The position numbers were made by a program, and so were the translations under genes. Source: WLXB01 sp040221475 (GTDB lineage Bacteria; Pseudomonadota; Alphaproteobacteria; Rhodospirillales; Rhodospirillaceae). Taken from it: DNA of 64,000 bases. Below, piece after piece: positions 15,812 through 25,524 of the stretch. Each line of letters begins with the position of its first letter. The stretch's first letter is position 1. The DNA lies in assembly GCA_040221475.1 (NCBI GenBank), contig JAVKEJ010000060.1, positions 62,001 to 126,000 on the forward strand, read 5' to 3'. The notes under the pieces were generated by a model. That model was given only the letters and a program-made list of their open reading frames with translations, ran no database searches and was not told where the DNA came from.

Positions 15812-17477
15812 GTCCAAGTCCCAGATTAGATGCGCGGTCTATACCCGCAAGTCCTCTGAGAATGGTCTCGAGCAGGAGTTCAACTCACTGGATGCCCAGC
15901 GGGAGTCCTCAGAAGCTTATATCAAAAGCCAGCAGCATGAAGGCTGGGTGCTGATCAAAGACCAATACAATGATGGGGGCTTCTCAGGTGGCAATACGGA
16001 GCGCCCGGGGTTAAAGCAGCTGCTGGAGGATATTGCCGATGGTAATATCAACGTGGTGGTGGTTTACAAGGTCGACCGCCTGACCCGCTCCCTCTCAGAT
16101 TTCGCCAAGCTGGTCGAGTTGTTCGATGCGCATGGGGTGTCGTTTGTCTCCGTCACCCAGCAGTTTAACACCACGTCCTCCATGGGACGGCTGACCCTGA
16201 ACGTGCTTTTGTCCTTTGCCCAGTTTGAGAGAGAGGTCACCGGTGAACGTATCCGGGACAAGGTCGAAGCCTCTCGCAAGAAAGGCATCTGGATGGGCGG
16301 ACACCCGCCGCTGGGTTACGACATCATTGATCGCAAGCTCATTGTCAACGACGCCGAGGCCAAGACCGTCCGGCATATCTTCAAACGGTATCTGGAGCTC
16401 AAAAGCGTCAGTACGCTTAAAGCGGAACTCGAACAAAACGGCTATCGCTCAAAGCAGTGGACCAGCAGTTCCAACAAAACTTACGGCGGCAAGCCGTTTA
16501 AACGAGGTGCGCTCTACTACATCCTCAGGAACCGCCTCTACGTCGGTGATGCCGTTCATAAGGGAAACGCATATCCAGGAGAACATGAGGCCATCATCAA
16601 TGCTGAGACATGGAGCCGGGTAAAGAATCTCCTGAAACAGAACGCCACTCACCATGAGAAGGGACTCAATCACCGGCAGCCTAGTCTGTTGAGAGGCCTG
16701 CTGTTCGATGATCGGGGCAATCATATGAGCCCATCTCACGCCAACAAGAAAGGGAGGCGCTATCGTTACTATGTGAGTCAGGCGCTTACCCAGCAGCGTA
16801 AGAGCGAGGCTGGATCCATCACTCGCATCCCCGCTCATGACATTGAGGCATTGGTCAGAGAGCAGGTTGAGCAGGTCATTGGCAGTAATGAGGCTCTTAA
16901 AGGCCTTGGCGCCATCTGGCCAACTCTGGAAGCGGGCAAGCAGAGTGAACTGATAAGGCTGATTGTACAGCGGGTCACTGTTGGAAATACTGAGGTGGGG
17001 ATTGAGGTATCTGAAAGGGTTCTGGATTGCGTGTGTCAGAACAGGCTCTGGGAGAGCGAAGAAGGTATCGACCTCAATGGTGACGAAATGGAACCAGTGG
17101 AGCTTCTTGAAATTAAAGTTCCGGTCGTCATAAAGAAGAACGGGTCCGAGAAGGTCATTGTTCTACCTGGTACAATGACCAACGATGACCAGCCGTCACC
17201 TCACGCGGCGATGATCACGGCTATCGTCAAAGCCCATGACTGGTTCGCAAAACTTCAGTCCGGCGAAGTGAAGTCGCTGCATGAGTTGAGTCAGCGTTTG
17301 AACATGAACCGCCGATATGTTGCTCGTCTTCTCAGGTTGGCTTTCCTAGCACCCGACATTGTTGAGTCTATCTTGGATGGGACTCAGCCCAGGTCCCTCA
17401 GCCTTTACGACCTGATCAAACCCATGCCGGTGGATTGGGACGGTCAGAGAAAAACCCTCGGCTTCGCCACTTCATAA
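15801..17477 (+). CDS. Large serine recombinase/integrase
   Basis: 558 residues from the ATG at 15801; a longer in-frame extension to 15666 lies inside DUF2924 and is rejected. The N-terminal resolvase domain shows CAVYTRKSSE, with Ser18 as the expected catalytic nucleophile. It continues with VVVVYKVDRLTRSLSDFAKL and FAQFEREVTGERIRDK, the conserved Arg-containing helices. The Recombinase domain follows (GIWMGGHPPLGYD), then a zinc-ribbon-like region and a long C-terminal part. Large serine integrases recombine short attP/attB sites without extra supercoiling needs. The gene ends the island module and is followed by a terminator. It appears intact. Confidence 0.92.
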   Translation: MSRESKSQIRCAVYTRKSSENGLEQEFNSLDAQRESSEAYIKSQQHEGWVLIKDQYNDGGFSGGNTERPGLKQLLEDIADGNINVVVVYKVDRLTRSLSDFAKLVELFDAHGVSFVSVTQQFNTTSSMGRLTLNVLLSFAQFEREVTGERIRDKVEASRKKGIWMGGHPPLGYDIIDRKLIVNDAEAKTVRHIFKRYLELKSVSTLKAELEQNGYRSKQWTSSSNKTYGGKPFKRGALYYILRNRLYVGDAVHKGNAYPGEHEAIINAETWSRVKNLLKQNATHHEKGLNHRQPSLLRGLLFDDRGNHMSPSHANKKGRRYRYYVSQALTQQRKSEAGSITRIPAHDIEALVREQVEQVIGSNEALKGLGAIWPTLEAGKQSELIRLIVQRVTVGNTEVGIEVSERVLDCVCQNRLWESEEGIDLNGDEMEPVELLEIKVPVVIKKNGSEKVIVLPGTMTNDDQPSPHAAMITAIVKAHDWFAKLQSGEVKSLHELSQRLNMNRRYVARLLRLAFLAPDIVESILDGTQPRSLSLYDLIKPMPVDWDGQRKTLGFATS

Positions 17478-17505
17478 TTCTGATCAGGTTCGGTTTGTAT
17501 ATAGT

Positions 17506-17530
17506 GCCTCCTTCGGGAGGCGTTTTGCTG
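17506..17530 (+). terminator. Terminator after the serine recombinase
   Basis: GCCTCC-TTCG-GGAGGC (17506-17521) is a stable tetraloop hairpin followed by GTTTTG, 29 bases after the recombinase stop. It fits a rho-independent terminator with a short T tract. No gene is seen from here to the tRNA at 17734. Confidence 0.75.
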
Positions 17531-17733
17531 TTCCGAGCTGCACTATTGGATGTTCCCCTGCAATAAGGGGACGCGAACAAAATGTCTGGGAGAGAAACCG
17601 GATATATGGGCCAGTATTGGCCTCTCCATGTGCCGATATTGGGCATCAATCGCAGGCGACGAGCCCGTAACCGTTTGAACTGTTTAGACAATGTGGGAGA
17701 GGGGAGAGAAGTCTATCTAACCCTGAGACTGGT

Positions 17734-17808
17734 TGGCTGGGGCGGCAGGATTCGAACCTGCGAATGCCGATACCAAAAACCGGTGCCTTACCACTTGGCC
17801 ACGCCCCA
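17734..17808 (-). tRNA. tRNA-Gln (anticodon UUG)
   Basis: Read on the minus strand, a 75-nt cloverleaf begins TGGGGCG, pairing over seven bases with CGCCCCA, then discriminator G and an encoded CCA. The anticodon arm CCGGT-TTTTGGT-ATCGG has TTG at the anticodon position, decoding CAA. The T arm GCAGGTTCGAATCCTGC is canonical. The tRNA lies 257 bp beyond the recombinase gene at the edge of the island; serine integrases do not usually use tRNA genes, but older insertions could have. Confidence 0.93.
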
Positions 17809-17906
17809 CCAGGAATTCCGGGGGACCATAAGGGAAACCGCTTTCCTTCGCAACGCTTCTGAAGCCTTAAATTTTGGGTGGTATCAGCCTGATTTTCTGG
17901 CGGTTT

Positions 17907-19991
17907 TTAAAGGCTTTCAAGAGCCTCAATGAAGGCGCCAGGCGTCAATACCTGCGGTTGCAGCTTCGCGGTTCCATTTTTGTCATATAGCACATAAAGC
18001 GGAACGCCCGAGCGGCCGAAGGATTCTAGTTTTGCGGTGATGGCAGGGTCTCTATTGGTCCAATCTGCCTTGAGGTAAGCCACGCCCTCGTCTTCCAGGG
18101 CCGCGCGTACGGCTTCTGTAGAAATAACGGCACGCTCATTTACCAGGCAGGTAATGCACCATGCGGCGGTGAAATTAATAAACACAGGCGTTCCGTTTTC
18201 TTGGAGTTCCTCCAAACGCGCGGGTGTAAAGGCTTCCCAATTGGCGTCGGCGCTGTGTGCCGTAGTGGCCCCTGCGGTCGGTGGCTGAGGAACACTGGCC
18301 AGGGCAATGGCACCAATAACGGCAACAGTGGCGAACCCTATTCCCAAAAGCCGCCCACGACCTTCCGCCGGTGCCCGTCCAAACAGCCATGCGGTAAAGG
18401 CAATGAGAATGAGTCCGGCCATTGTCGCGGCCAGTCCCATGGGGTCTGCTTGTTGCGCGACAACCCACACCAGCCATGCGGCTGCGGCGTACATGGGAAA
18501 AGCCAGTGCTTGCTTGAATGTCTCCATCCAAGCCCCTGGTTTTGGCAATGCGCGGGCAAAAGCGGGCACGAACCCAATCAAGAGAAAGGGCGCGGCCAGC
18601 CCTATGGCCAAGCTTTGAAAAACAGCGAACACAACAAGCGGTGGCTGGGTTAACGCGTATCCAATTGCAGGGGCCATCAACGGTGCAGTGCACGGCGTTG
18701 CAACAACGGCGGCCAACACGCCCGTTAGGAACGAGCTCACCGGGCCGTCGCCTTTAATCCAACCTCCGCCAACACCCATCAGGCCGCTGCCGATGTTAAA
18801 CACGCCCGATAAGCTGAGGCCCACGGCCAGCATGATGTAGGCCAGAATCGTTACAAAACCAGGAGACTGTAATTGGAATCCCCACCCGAGGCGATCACCT
18901 CCGGCTTTTAGGGCAAGCAGCACAACAACCAAAACAGCAAAGGAGGCCATCACCCCGACCGTGTAAGCTAGAGTGTCACGTTTGATGTTGCCATCACCGC
19001 CATGTTTCACGATCGCCAAAGCCTTCATGGAAAGCACGGGCAAAACGCAGGGCATGAGGTTGAGGAGGATGCCGCCTAAGAAGGCAAAGGCGATGGCGAG
19101 CAGAAAGCTCATGTCAGCTGTTGCTGCCATCATCGGTGCTGGAGTGGCTCCAATTGTCATTGGCGCATTTTCAAACGCGAACGCGCGTATAGTATCTCCC
19201 GAACCAATCGTAATCAGCCCGCCTAACGTGTCCGGTTGATCAGGGTCAGGCACAGTGGCAACGCTGAGCCGAAAACCATCAGGGGTTACCGTCACATTTT
19301 GCGGTGCTGTGTTGTCCATCAGATAGGTGGCATAAGGGAAGAGGACAATTTCCCCATCCGGAACGCTTGGCCAGTTTGCGGTGATCGTTAGTGCTTCCCC
19401 GTCAGACGTGGCGCTGATCGGGCCAGGTACAGGCTCCGGGAGTGTCGATGCGACAGACATTAAGTGCGCGCCATCTAGGGTGGAGGCTTTTGGCGCTGAC
19501 GGATCAACTGTAATCGGGATAGAAAACGATCCATCTTCCGGAATACAAATGTCGGCACACACCAGCCATGTCGCCCGTGCAAACAGCATTGCATCGCCCA
19601 TCGGAGCGTCATCAGCGACCGAGAGTCTTGCCAGCAGCGTGACTTCATTGCTGTAGCCAAAATTCATCAGCGTGCCATAGGGCTGACGCTCTGGCGTTGG
19701 CCATTGAATGGGACCAACATCTAATCCGGGAGCCAGGCTCCAATCAATCATCGCTGCCAGGCCGGAGTCTCCTGGGTTCACCCAATAGGTGTGCCATCCC
19801 TCGGCGATTTCCATTTTGAGGCCCACCCAAAGGCTTTCCCCCGGGGCAACCACAGGGCGTTCGGTCATCAGGGTGGCAGTAATGCGCTCCGTTGAAACTG
19901 TTGCCTGGGTTATGGGTTGAGCAACACTGACGCTAGAGCCCGCGCTTAGAACGAGGCCAAGCAACAAGGTATAAGAGTACAAAATTTTCAT
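17907..19991 (-). CDS. DsbD-family thiol:disulfide interchange protein
   Basis: 694 residues from the ATG at 19991; a TTG six codons upstream is less likely. Layout: signal peptide (MKILYSYTLLLGLVLSAG), a periplasmic N-terminal DsbD/ScsB-like domain rich in beta strands (residues about 25-265), a central DsbD transmembrane domain with LNLMPCVLPVLSMKAL and AVVATPCTAPLMAPA cysteine motifs, and a C-terminal thioredoxin domain with AAWCITC. It passes electrons from cytoplasmic thioredoxin to periplasmic thiol proteins. All three cysteine pairs expected of the membrane and thioredoxin parts are visible. It is convergent toward the island boundary and downstream of ispE. Confidence 0.88.
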   Translation of the reverse strand: MKILYSYTLLLGLVLSAGSSVSVAQPITQATVSTERITATLMTERPVVAPGESLWVGLKMEIAEGWHTYWVNPGDSGLAAMIDWSLAPGLDVGPIQWPTPERQPYGTLMNFGYSNEVTLLARLSVADDAPMGDAMLFARATWLVCADICIPEDGSFSIPITVDPSAPKASTLDGAHLMSVASTLPEPVPGPISATSDGEALTITANWPSVPDGEIVLFPYATYLMDNTAPQNVTVTPDGFRLSVATVPDPDQPDTLGGLITIGSGDTIRAFAFENAPMTIGATPAPMMAATADMSFLLAIAFAFLGGILLNLMPCVLPVLSMKALAIVKHGGDGNIKRDTLAYTVGVMASFAVLVVVLLALKAGGDRLGWGFQLQSPGFVTILAYIMLAVGLSLSGVFNIGSGLMGVGGGWIKGDGPVSSFLTGVLAAVVATPCTAPLMAPAIGYALTQPPLVVFAVFQSLAIGLAAPFLLIGFVPAFARALPKPGAWMETFKQALAFPMYAAAAWLVWVVAQQADPMGLAATMAGLILIAFTAWLFGRAPAEGRGRLLGIGFATVAVIGAIALASVPQPPTAGATTAHSADANWEAFTPARLEELQENGTPVFINFTAAWCITCLVNERAVISTEAVRAALEDEGVAYLKADWTNRDPAITAKLESFGRSGVPLYVLYDKNGTAKLQPQVLTPGAFIEALESL

Positions 19992-20053
19992 GATGGAGAG
20001 ATTAGCCAACCGGCTGGTGGATTCAAGTCACGACCGCGCGAGGGGCGTGGCTT

Positions 20054-20950
20054 TCACAAATGTGGCGCTTCCAGGGCTTGGGTTGTGACCCGTAAAGGCG
20101 TTGATTTTACCCACCACTCAGTCTGGTGTCGGCCCAGTTCCTCTGCCGCAGTTTCAGCCAGGTCTTGGGTTTCAAACAGACCGAAACAGGTTGGTCCCGA
20201 GCCGCTCATCCTGGCTAGGGCACATCCGCTCACCTTCTCTAGAGCCTCAAGCACAGATTTAATCTGTGGCGCGATCAAACAGGCTGGTGTGGTGAGGCTG
20301 TTTTGTTGAGCGAATAAAAAACCAACAAATTCATCAAAACTTCGGCCTTTGAATGTGCGGTCACATGCTAAATCAAACTCACCATCAAAGGCGGAAAAGA
20401 CCTCTTTTGTCGATAACGTGATATTTGGGTTTACCAAAACCAACCAGGCATCTGGCCAGTTCAACGCAGGTGTAATGGTTTCACCAATGCCGCTGATATG
20501 AGCCGCGCGACCATAGCGGCAAACTGGAACATCGGCTCCGAGTTCATCAGCGAGAATCTGATCCGTAATCGGTTTTGAGTCCGGTGTGCCCCAAAGCGCG
20601 AGGCAGGCGGTTACGGCCGCCGCTGCATCAGCCGACCCACCGCCCATGCCCGCTGCGACTGGCGTGTTTTTTTCCAATGTGAAAGCTGCGCCTGAGGAGA
20701 TACCGAAATGTTTCTGAACGAGTTTGGCGGCACGGACAACCAGATTACGATCATCGGCCTCAATGGCACTTCCGTTTGGTCCCGTTACCTTGAGGGTAAT
20801 GTCATCAGACCGTGAAACTGTCAGAAGGTCACAGACGTTGGTGAACCCAATGAGCGAGTCTAAATAATGATATCCGTCGCTGCGGCGTCCGGTGATATGC
20901 AAAGATAGATTTACTTTTGCTGCAGCAGAGAGCCGCAATATCACCGTCAT
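20054..20950 (-). CDS. ispE: 4-diphosphocytidyl-2-C-methyl-D-erythritol kinase
   Basis: 298 residues, usual IspE length. GHMP-kinase motifs are clear: AAAKVNLSLHITGRRSDGYH at the N terminus, the ATP-binding PVAAGMGGGSADAAA in the middle, and MSGSGPTCFGLF near the C terminus. IspE phosphorylates the 2-hydroxyl of CDP-methylerythritol in the non-mevalonate isoprenoid pathway. It starts 9 bp after the TPR gene upstream on the same strand, so the two probably share a transcript. Confidence 0.95.
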   Translation of the reverse strand: MTVILRLSAAAKVNLSLHITGRRSDGYHYLDSLIGFTNVCDLLTVSRSDDITLKVTGPNGSAIEADDRNLVVRAAKLVQKHFGISSGAAFTLEKNTPVAAGMGGGSADAAAAVTACLALWGTPDSKPITDQILADELGADVPVCRYGRAAHISGIGETITPALNWPDAWLVLVNPNITLSTKEVFSAFDGEFDLACDRTFKGRSFDEFVGFLFAQQNSLTTPACLIAPQIKSVLEALEKVSGCALARMSGSGPTCFGLFETQDLAETAAEELGRHQTEWWVKSTPLRVTTQALEAPHL

Positions 20951-20959
20951 GATCTGGAG

Positions 20960-22675
20960 TCAGTTGCGTGCAATGCCACGTTGCAGCTTGTCGCGCAGTT
21001 GTTCGGCTTGCTCGCTGTCCGGCTCAAGAGATAAGGCGCGTCGCCATTGAAAGCGGGCTTCGTTTTCCCGCCCGACTTGCCAATACGCGTCGCCCAGGTG
21101 CTCATTAATTGTTGGATCTGAGGTGCTGATGGTCACCGCCCGCTCCAATTGAACAACGGCGTCTTCATATTCGCCCATCAGGTACATCGCCCAACCGAGG
21201 CTATCGATGATGAAGCCGTCTTCTGGCTGCAAGCTCACCGCCGTTTCGATCATGCGCCGTGCTTCAGCAACATTTTTGCCCTGATCAAGCCAAGAATAGC
21301 CCAGATAATTTAGTACTTGGGCCTGTTCCGGTGATAACTCCAGGGCCCTCTTAAAATCTGCTTCTGCGCGTTTCCAATTCTGCGCCCGTTCTAAGGCCAT
21401 GCCGCGGGTGTAGTACAAAGCCCAGCTTGTGGGTTCTCCATTTGGATAGCGGCTAAAGGCCCGATCATAGGTCGCAACGGCTTCGTCAAAGCGTTCGCGG
21501 TTGCGAAGAATATCCCCCAACGTAATCAGCGGTTCTGGCAAGGTTGGTCGCAGACGCGCTAACTCTTCCAAAAGTGATATGGCGTCTTCGGTCTTGCTTT
21601 GGCGCTCAAGATTCTCAGCCAGTCGCAGTCGGGCAATGAGGTATCCAGGGTCATTTGGCTTTATGGCGTTCAGCATCATATTGGCAGAGTCATACTGCCC
21701 ACGGATTGACATGGCGTCCGCGACTTCGCGGCGCAAACTATCAAGGTCTGGGTTTAGGTAGAGCGCCATGTGCGCGTAAACGAGTCCGAGTTGCAGACCG
21801 GAGGCCCGCCGGGCACTGGCCATACGTATTCTGGTAATGGCGTAGAGCGCTTCAGCCATCCCGACCTGTGCCGTGACCGCCGGCGGTGCTTTCTCCGGGT
21901 CTTCATATTGCGCCAGATAGCCTGACCATAAAGCTGATTCGCCGCGTGTCTCACGGAACTGTGCAACGGCTGCAACAGCCTCATCGCTGTGCCCGAGGCG
22001 ATGAAAAGCCCCTGAGACCAGGCGTAAAACTGAAAGCGGATGAGATTCAATCTGACTGGCCAGTGCCCGATAATAGACCAATGCCGCGTCGGTCTGGCCG
22101 TAGTATTCATTCACAAGGGCCGACATTGTTGCGGCAAGAACACGCCATTCGGCGCGTCCTTCGTAGGGCGCAAGTGAAGCCAAGGCTTCCGCAGGGGGGT
22201 TGAGCGGTGCGCGCGACCATGTGCGCAGGAGGGGCAGGGCGAGACCAACGTTACTGCGGCCTGAGATACGCTCAATCAAGTCGTTTGCTTCTTCGAAGCG
22301 TCCTTTGCTGTAATGATCAATGGCGATCAACAGAGGAGCAACCGATAAACTCGGTCGGTCAGCGTAGGCGGCGGCGGCATATGGCAAGGCCCCCTCAATA
22401 TCTCCAGCTTGCGCCTTCTGAAAATAGGCATTGAAGGTCATGCCGCGATTGCCAGGGTCTATTTTAAGGGCCTGATCATAAAATGCGGCAGCTGCTGCCG
22501 GATCAGCCGACATTTGCGCATGCCGGGCTGAGAGATATAAGCCCGCCAGACTTGCCTGCTCTGCGTCAGCGTGGGACGGCACAGCTAAAAACCCCACCGC
22601 CAAAATGGCTACAAGCCATGGCGAGCGTGATGATAAGTCATTAGAAGAAATAGCAGATGTACTCATTTTACTCAT
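20960..22675 (-). CDS. Tetratricopeptide-repeat protein, exported
   Basis: 571 residues. A hydrophobic segment near residues 18-38 ending SHADAEQ looks like a signal peptide. The remainder is a string of TPR helices, with typical units such as EPTSWALYYTRGMALERAQN and AQVLNYLGYSWLDQGKNVAE, then EDGFIIDSLGWAMYLMGEYE. Such proteins act as periplasmic scaffolds. A TPR gene next to ispE and ETF-QO recurs in Rhodospirillales-like genomes as I recall them. Partner proteins are not indicated. Start: ATG at 22675, with another ATG three codons in. Confidence 0.8.
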   Translation of the reverse strand: MSKMSTSAISSNDLSSRSPWLVAILAVGFLAVPSHADAEQASLAGLYLSARHAQMSADPAAAAAFYDQALKIDPGNRGMTFNAYFQKAQAGDIEGALPYAAAAYADRPSLSVAPLLIAIDHYSKGRFEEANDLIERISGRSNVGLALPLLRTWSRAPLNPPAEALASLAPYEGRAEWRVLAATMSALVNEYYGQTDAALVYYRALASQIESHPLSVLRLVSGAFHRLGHSDEAVAAVAQFRETRGESALWSGYLAQYEDPEKAPPAVTAQVGMAEALYAITRIRMASARRASGLQLGLVYAHMALYLNPDLDSLRREVADAMSIRGQYDSANMMLNAIKPNDPGYLIARLRLAENLERQSKTEDAISLLEELARLRPTLPEPLITLGDILRNRERFDEAVATYDRAFSRYPNGEPTSWALYYTRGMALERAQNWKRAEADFKRALELSPEQAQVLNYLGYSWLDQGKNVAEARRMIETAVSLQPEDGFIIDSLGWAMYLMGEYEDAVVQLERAVTISTSDPTINEHLGDAYWQVGRENEARFQWRRALSLEPDSEQAEQLRDKLQRGIARN

Positions 22676-22805
22676 GCACCTATTCTAACTGGCAATCGCC
22701 AGTAGAAAAAAGCCGTAATCGACAAGTGCTTTGTCACTATTTCGTTATGCGGGCCAGAATCTGGTCAAGCAAGACTGAGTTTAGCCAGTTCGATCTGATC
22801 ACGCT

Positions 22806-24476
22806 CTACATATTTGGGTAATTGGGGCCACCACCACCCTGAGGTACAACCCAGTTGATATTTTGACTGGGGTCTTTGATGTCGCAAGTTTTGCAATGGA
22901 CACAGTTTTGGGCGTTGATCTGGAACCGTTTTCCGTGCCCTTGATCCTTATCCACCACTTCGTAGACACCGGCCGGGCAATACCGTTGGGCCGGTTCGTC
23001 CCATTGCGGCAGATTTTTTGCAATCGGCACCGAGGGGTCTTTTAGTTTCAGATGAACAGGCTGGTTTTCTTCGTGGTTGGTGTTGGAAATAAAGACGGAA
23101 CTCAACTTATCAAATGAAATGACACCATCCGGTTTCGGATAGTCAATTGGCTGCGCGTTCGCGGCAGTCATCAATGTGTCAGAATCGCGTTTGCCGTGCT
23201 TCAGGGTGAATGGCAAGCCGAGGCCCAGATTGTTCATCCACATGTCGAGGCCACCCAGTATCAAACCGGCAAAGGTGCCGAGCTTGCTCCACAGCGGTTT
23301 GACGTTGCGCACGCGCTTCAGGTCTTTGTGAATCCATGAGTTTTTGTAGGCTGTCGCGTAGGCTGTCAGCTCATCGCCACTGCGTCCGGCTGTTACAGCC
23401 TCGAAGGCAGCCTCTGCGGCAAGCATGCCGGACTTCATGGCGTTGTGGCTGCCTTTGATTCGCGGCAGGTTCACGAACCCGGCCGAGCACCCAATAAGCG
23501 CCCCTCCAGCAAATGTCAGCTTCGGCACCGATTGAAACCCACCCTCGGTGATGGCGCGCGCGCCGTAAGAGATTCGGCGTCCACCCTCCAACACGGCTTT
23601 GATTTTGGGGTGATGCTTAAAGCGTTGAAATTCGTCAAATGGCGACAGATGCGGGTTTTTGTAGTTCAGATGCACCACAAATCCGATTGACACCTGATGG
23701 TCTTCCAGGTGGTAGATAAACGATCCACCGCCCGTATCGCTCGAGAGCGGCCAGCCCATGGTATGGGTAACTTGCCCCAATACATGATTCTCAGGTTTAA
23801 CTTCCCAGAGTTCTTTGAGGCCAATGCCAAATTTCGGCACGTCGCTGTCAGCGTCCAGATTAAATTTGGCGATAAGTTCTTTGGCCAACGAACCTCTCAC
23901 CCCTTCAGCGATCAGGGTATACTTGCCAATAAGTTCGATGCCGGGTTCGTAGCTTGCTGTGTGATCACCGTCGCGGCCAATGCCCATATCGCCGGTTGCA
24001 ACGCCCCGCACAGACCCATCGTCCGCATACAAAACTTCTGAGCCGGCAAACCCAGGATAAATTTCAACTTCTAAAGCTTCTGCTTGTTCTGCCAACCACC
24101 GACAGACATTCCCCAGGCTGACGATATAATTGCCATGGTTGTTCATCAGCGGCGGCATCAGGAAATTCGGAACCCCAAACCCGCCGGATTTTGTCAAAAA
24201 TAGAAACCGGTCGTCTTTAACCTCAGTCTTCAGCGGTGCGCCTTTTTCTTTCCAGTCTGGGATCAGCTCATTTAAGGCAATGGGGTCAATCACCGCGCCC
24301 GACAGAATATGCGCGCCAATCTCTGATCCTTTTTCAAGGACACAGACAGATAGCTCTTGCTCTTTCTCTGCGGCGAGTTGTTTCAGCCTGATGGCCGCCG
24401 AAAGCCCCGCAGGGCCTCCCCCCACGATCACCACGTCGAATTCCATCGCTTCTCGTTCAGTCGCCGCGCCGTTCAT
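22806..24476 (-). CDS. Electron transfer flavoprotein-ubiquinone oxidoreductase
   Basis: 556 residues. An N-terminal FAD-binding motif DVVIVGGGPAGLSAA, a central quinone-binding region and a C-terminal 4Fe-4S domain with CPAGVYEV and CVHCKTCDIKDP identify ETF-QO. The enzyme sits on the inner membrane and passes electrons from reduced ETF to ubiquinone. The ATG at 24476 has AAGGA eight bases upstream and is preferred to the GTG just before it. Its electron donor genes etfB-etfA lie at 61-62.6 kb in the same window, not in the same operon. Confidence 0.95.
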   Translation of the reverse strand: MNGAATEREAMEFDVVIVGGGPAGLSAAIRLKQLAAEKEQELSVCVLEKGSEIGAHILSGAVIDPIALNELIPDWKEKGAPLKTEVKDDRFLFLTKSGGFGVPNFLMPPLMNNHGNYIVSLGNVCRWLAEQAEALEVEIYPGFAGSEVLYADDGSVRGVATGDMGIGRDGDHTASYEPGIELIGKYTLIAEGVRGSLAKELIAKFNLDADSDVPKFGIGLKELWEVKPENHVLGQVTHTMGWPLSSDTGGGSFIYHLEDHQVSIGFVVHLNYKNPHLSPFDEFQRFKHHPKIKAVLEGGRRISYGARAITEGGFQSVPKLTFAGGALIGCSAGFVNLPRIKGSHNAMKSGMLAAEAAFEAVTAGRSGDELTAYATAYKNSWIHKDLKRVRNVKPLWSKLGTFAGLILGGLDMWMNNLGLGLPFTLKHGKRDSDTLMTAANAQPIDYPKPDGVISFDKLSSVFISNTNHEENQPVHLKLKDPSVPIAKNLPQWDEPAQRYCPAGVYEVVDKDQGHGKRFQINAQNCVHCKTCDIKDPSQNINWVVPQGGGGPNYPNM

Positions 24477-24555
24477 CACGTCAGTCCTTTTTGGTAAATC
24501 TCTTAATTTGAGGCGAACATAGCCGTTTGGGCGGGGTCTGGTCCATGCTAAGCCT

Positions 24556-25467
24556 ATGGATATGAGCGAGAACCTTCAACAAAATCCCTTAACTCCAGAA
24601 CAGATGCTCCGTTTCTATCTGGATGTTGGGGTGGATGAAACGATTGGCAGCGCGCCCGTTGATCGCTATGCCCTGTCTAAGCTCGCCGCCAAAAGCCACC
24701 CCCCCCCAGCTCAACCCCCTGTTACATCAGCCTTCCAGGCCGCTAATCCTGCGCGTGACACCGGGCGCGGACAGGCCGCTCAATCCGCTCGCCCCGCTCA
24801 ACCAGCAGCTTCTGGAGGCGGTCGCGCGGCCACCATCCCCGTGCGATCCTCTAAGGAAGGCGTTTCTGCAGCACAGGCGGCCCAAGCGGCAACCACGCTG
24901 GACGCTCTCCGGGCTGCGGTGCAGGCTTTCGAGGGCTGTGCGCTTAAATCGACGGCCAAGAACACCGTTTTTGCAGATGGCAACCCCGAAGGCCGCCTGA
25001 TGGTGATCGGCGAAGCGCCCGGCAGCGATGAAGACCGGCAAGGTCTTCCCTTTGTGGGTGTTTCGGGCAAGTTACTGGATTTAATGCTCGAGTCCATCGG
25101 CTACACCCGTGAGAATGCCTACATCACCAATGTTGTGCCGTGGCGGCCTCCCGGCAACCGCACGCCGACGCCGGAAGAAGTCGGCATGTGCCTGCCGTTT
25201 CTCATGCGCCACATCGAACTCATCAAACCCCAGGTGATTTTGACAGTGGGGGGGCTCTCCGCCAAAACCTTACTCAATCGCACCGAGGGTATTACGCGGC
25301 TGCGCGGTCGATGGGATGAACTCACGCTTCCTGGGTTAGAGGTTCCGGTTCCCATCATCGCCACCTTCCATCCGGCGTATCTGTTGCGCTCCCCCCAGCA
25401 AAAACGATTCGCATGGCGCGACCTTCTTGCTGTGAAGGCCAGACTGGACAGCAATCCTGGTCCATGA
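24556..25467 (+). CDS. Uracil-DNA glycosylase, family 4-like
   Basis: 303 residues. The first 110 are low-complexity Pro/Ala/Gln-rich. The catalytic domain shows GEAPGSDEDRQGLPFVG (residues 152-168), ITNVVPWRPPGNRTPTPEE and FHPAYLLRSP, as in family 4 (UdgA) enzymes that excise uracil from DNA. Canonical family 4 enzymes ligate a 4Fe-4S cluster with four cysteines; here only Cys128 and Cys212 exist, and Trp196 stands at one ligand position. The protein may therefore be cluster-free. It is divergent from ETF-QO with 79 bp between starts. Confidence 0.88.
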   Translation: MDMSENLQQNPLTPEQMLRFYLDVGVDETIGSAPVDRYALSKLAAKSHPPPAQPPVTSAFQAANPARDTGRGQAAQSARPAQPAASGGGRAATIPVRSSKEGVSAAQAAQAATTLDALRAAVQAFEGCALKSTAKNTVFADGNPEGRLMVIGEAPGSDEDRQGLPFVGVSGKLLDLMLESIGYTRENAYITNVVPWRPPGNRTPTPEEVGMCLPFLMRHIELIKPQVILTVGGLSAKTLLNRTEGITRLRGRWDELTLPGLEVPVPIIATFHPAYLLRSPQQKRFAWRDLLAVKARLDSNPGP

Positions 25468-25524
25468 TTGTTTCCAGAGTCTATGCACTGATATGCTCCA
25501 CTCACCTCAATAAAGACAGCTCCC

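Noticed and set aside
17734..17808. tRNA-Gln as attachment site of the recombinase
   Set aside because: The enzyme is a serine recombinase, which rarely uses tRNA genes, and no repeat of the tRNA 3' end was found in the window.
17582..17932. A 116-codon plus-strand gene over the tRNA
   Set aside because: It reads antisense through tRNA-Gln and into the convergent dsbD-like gene; composition is random.
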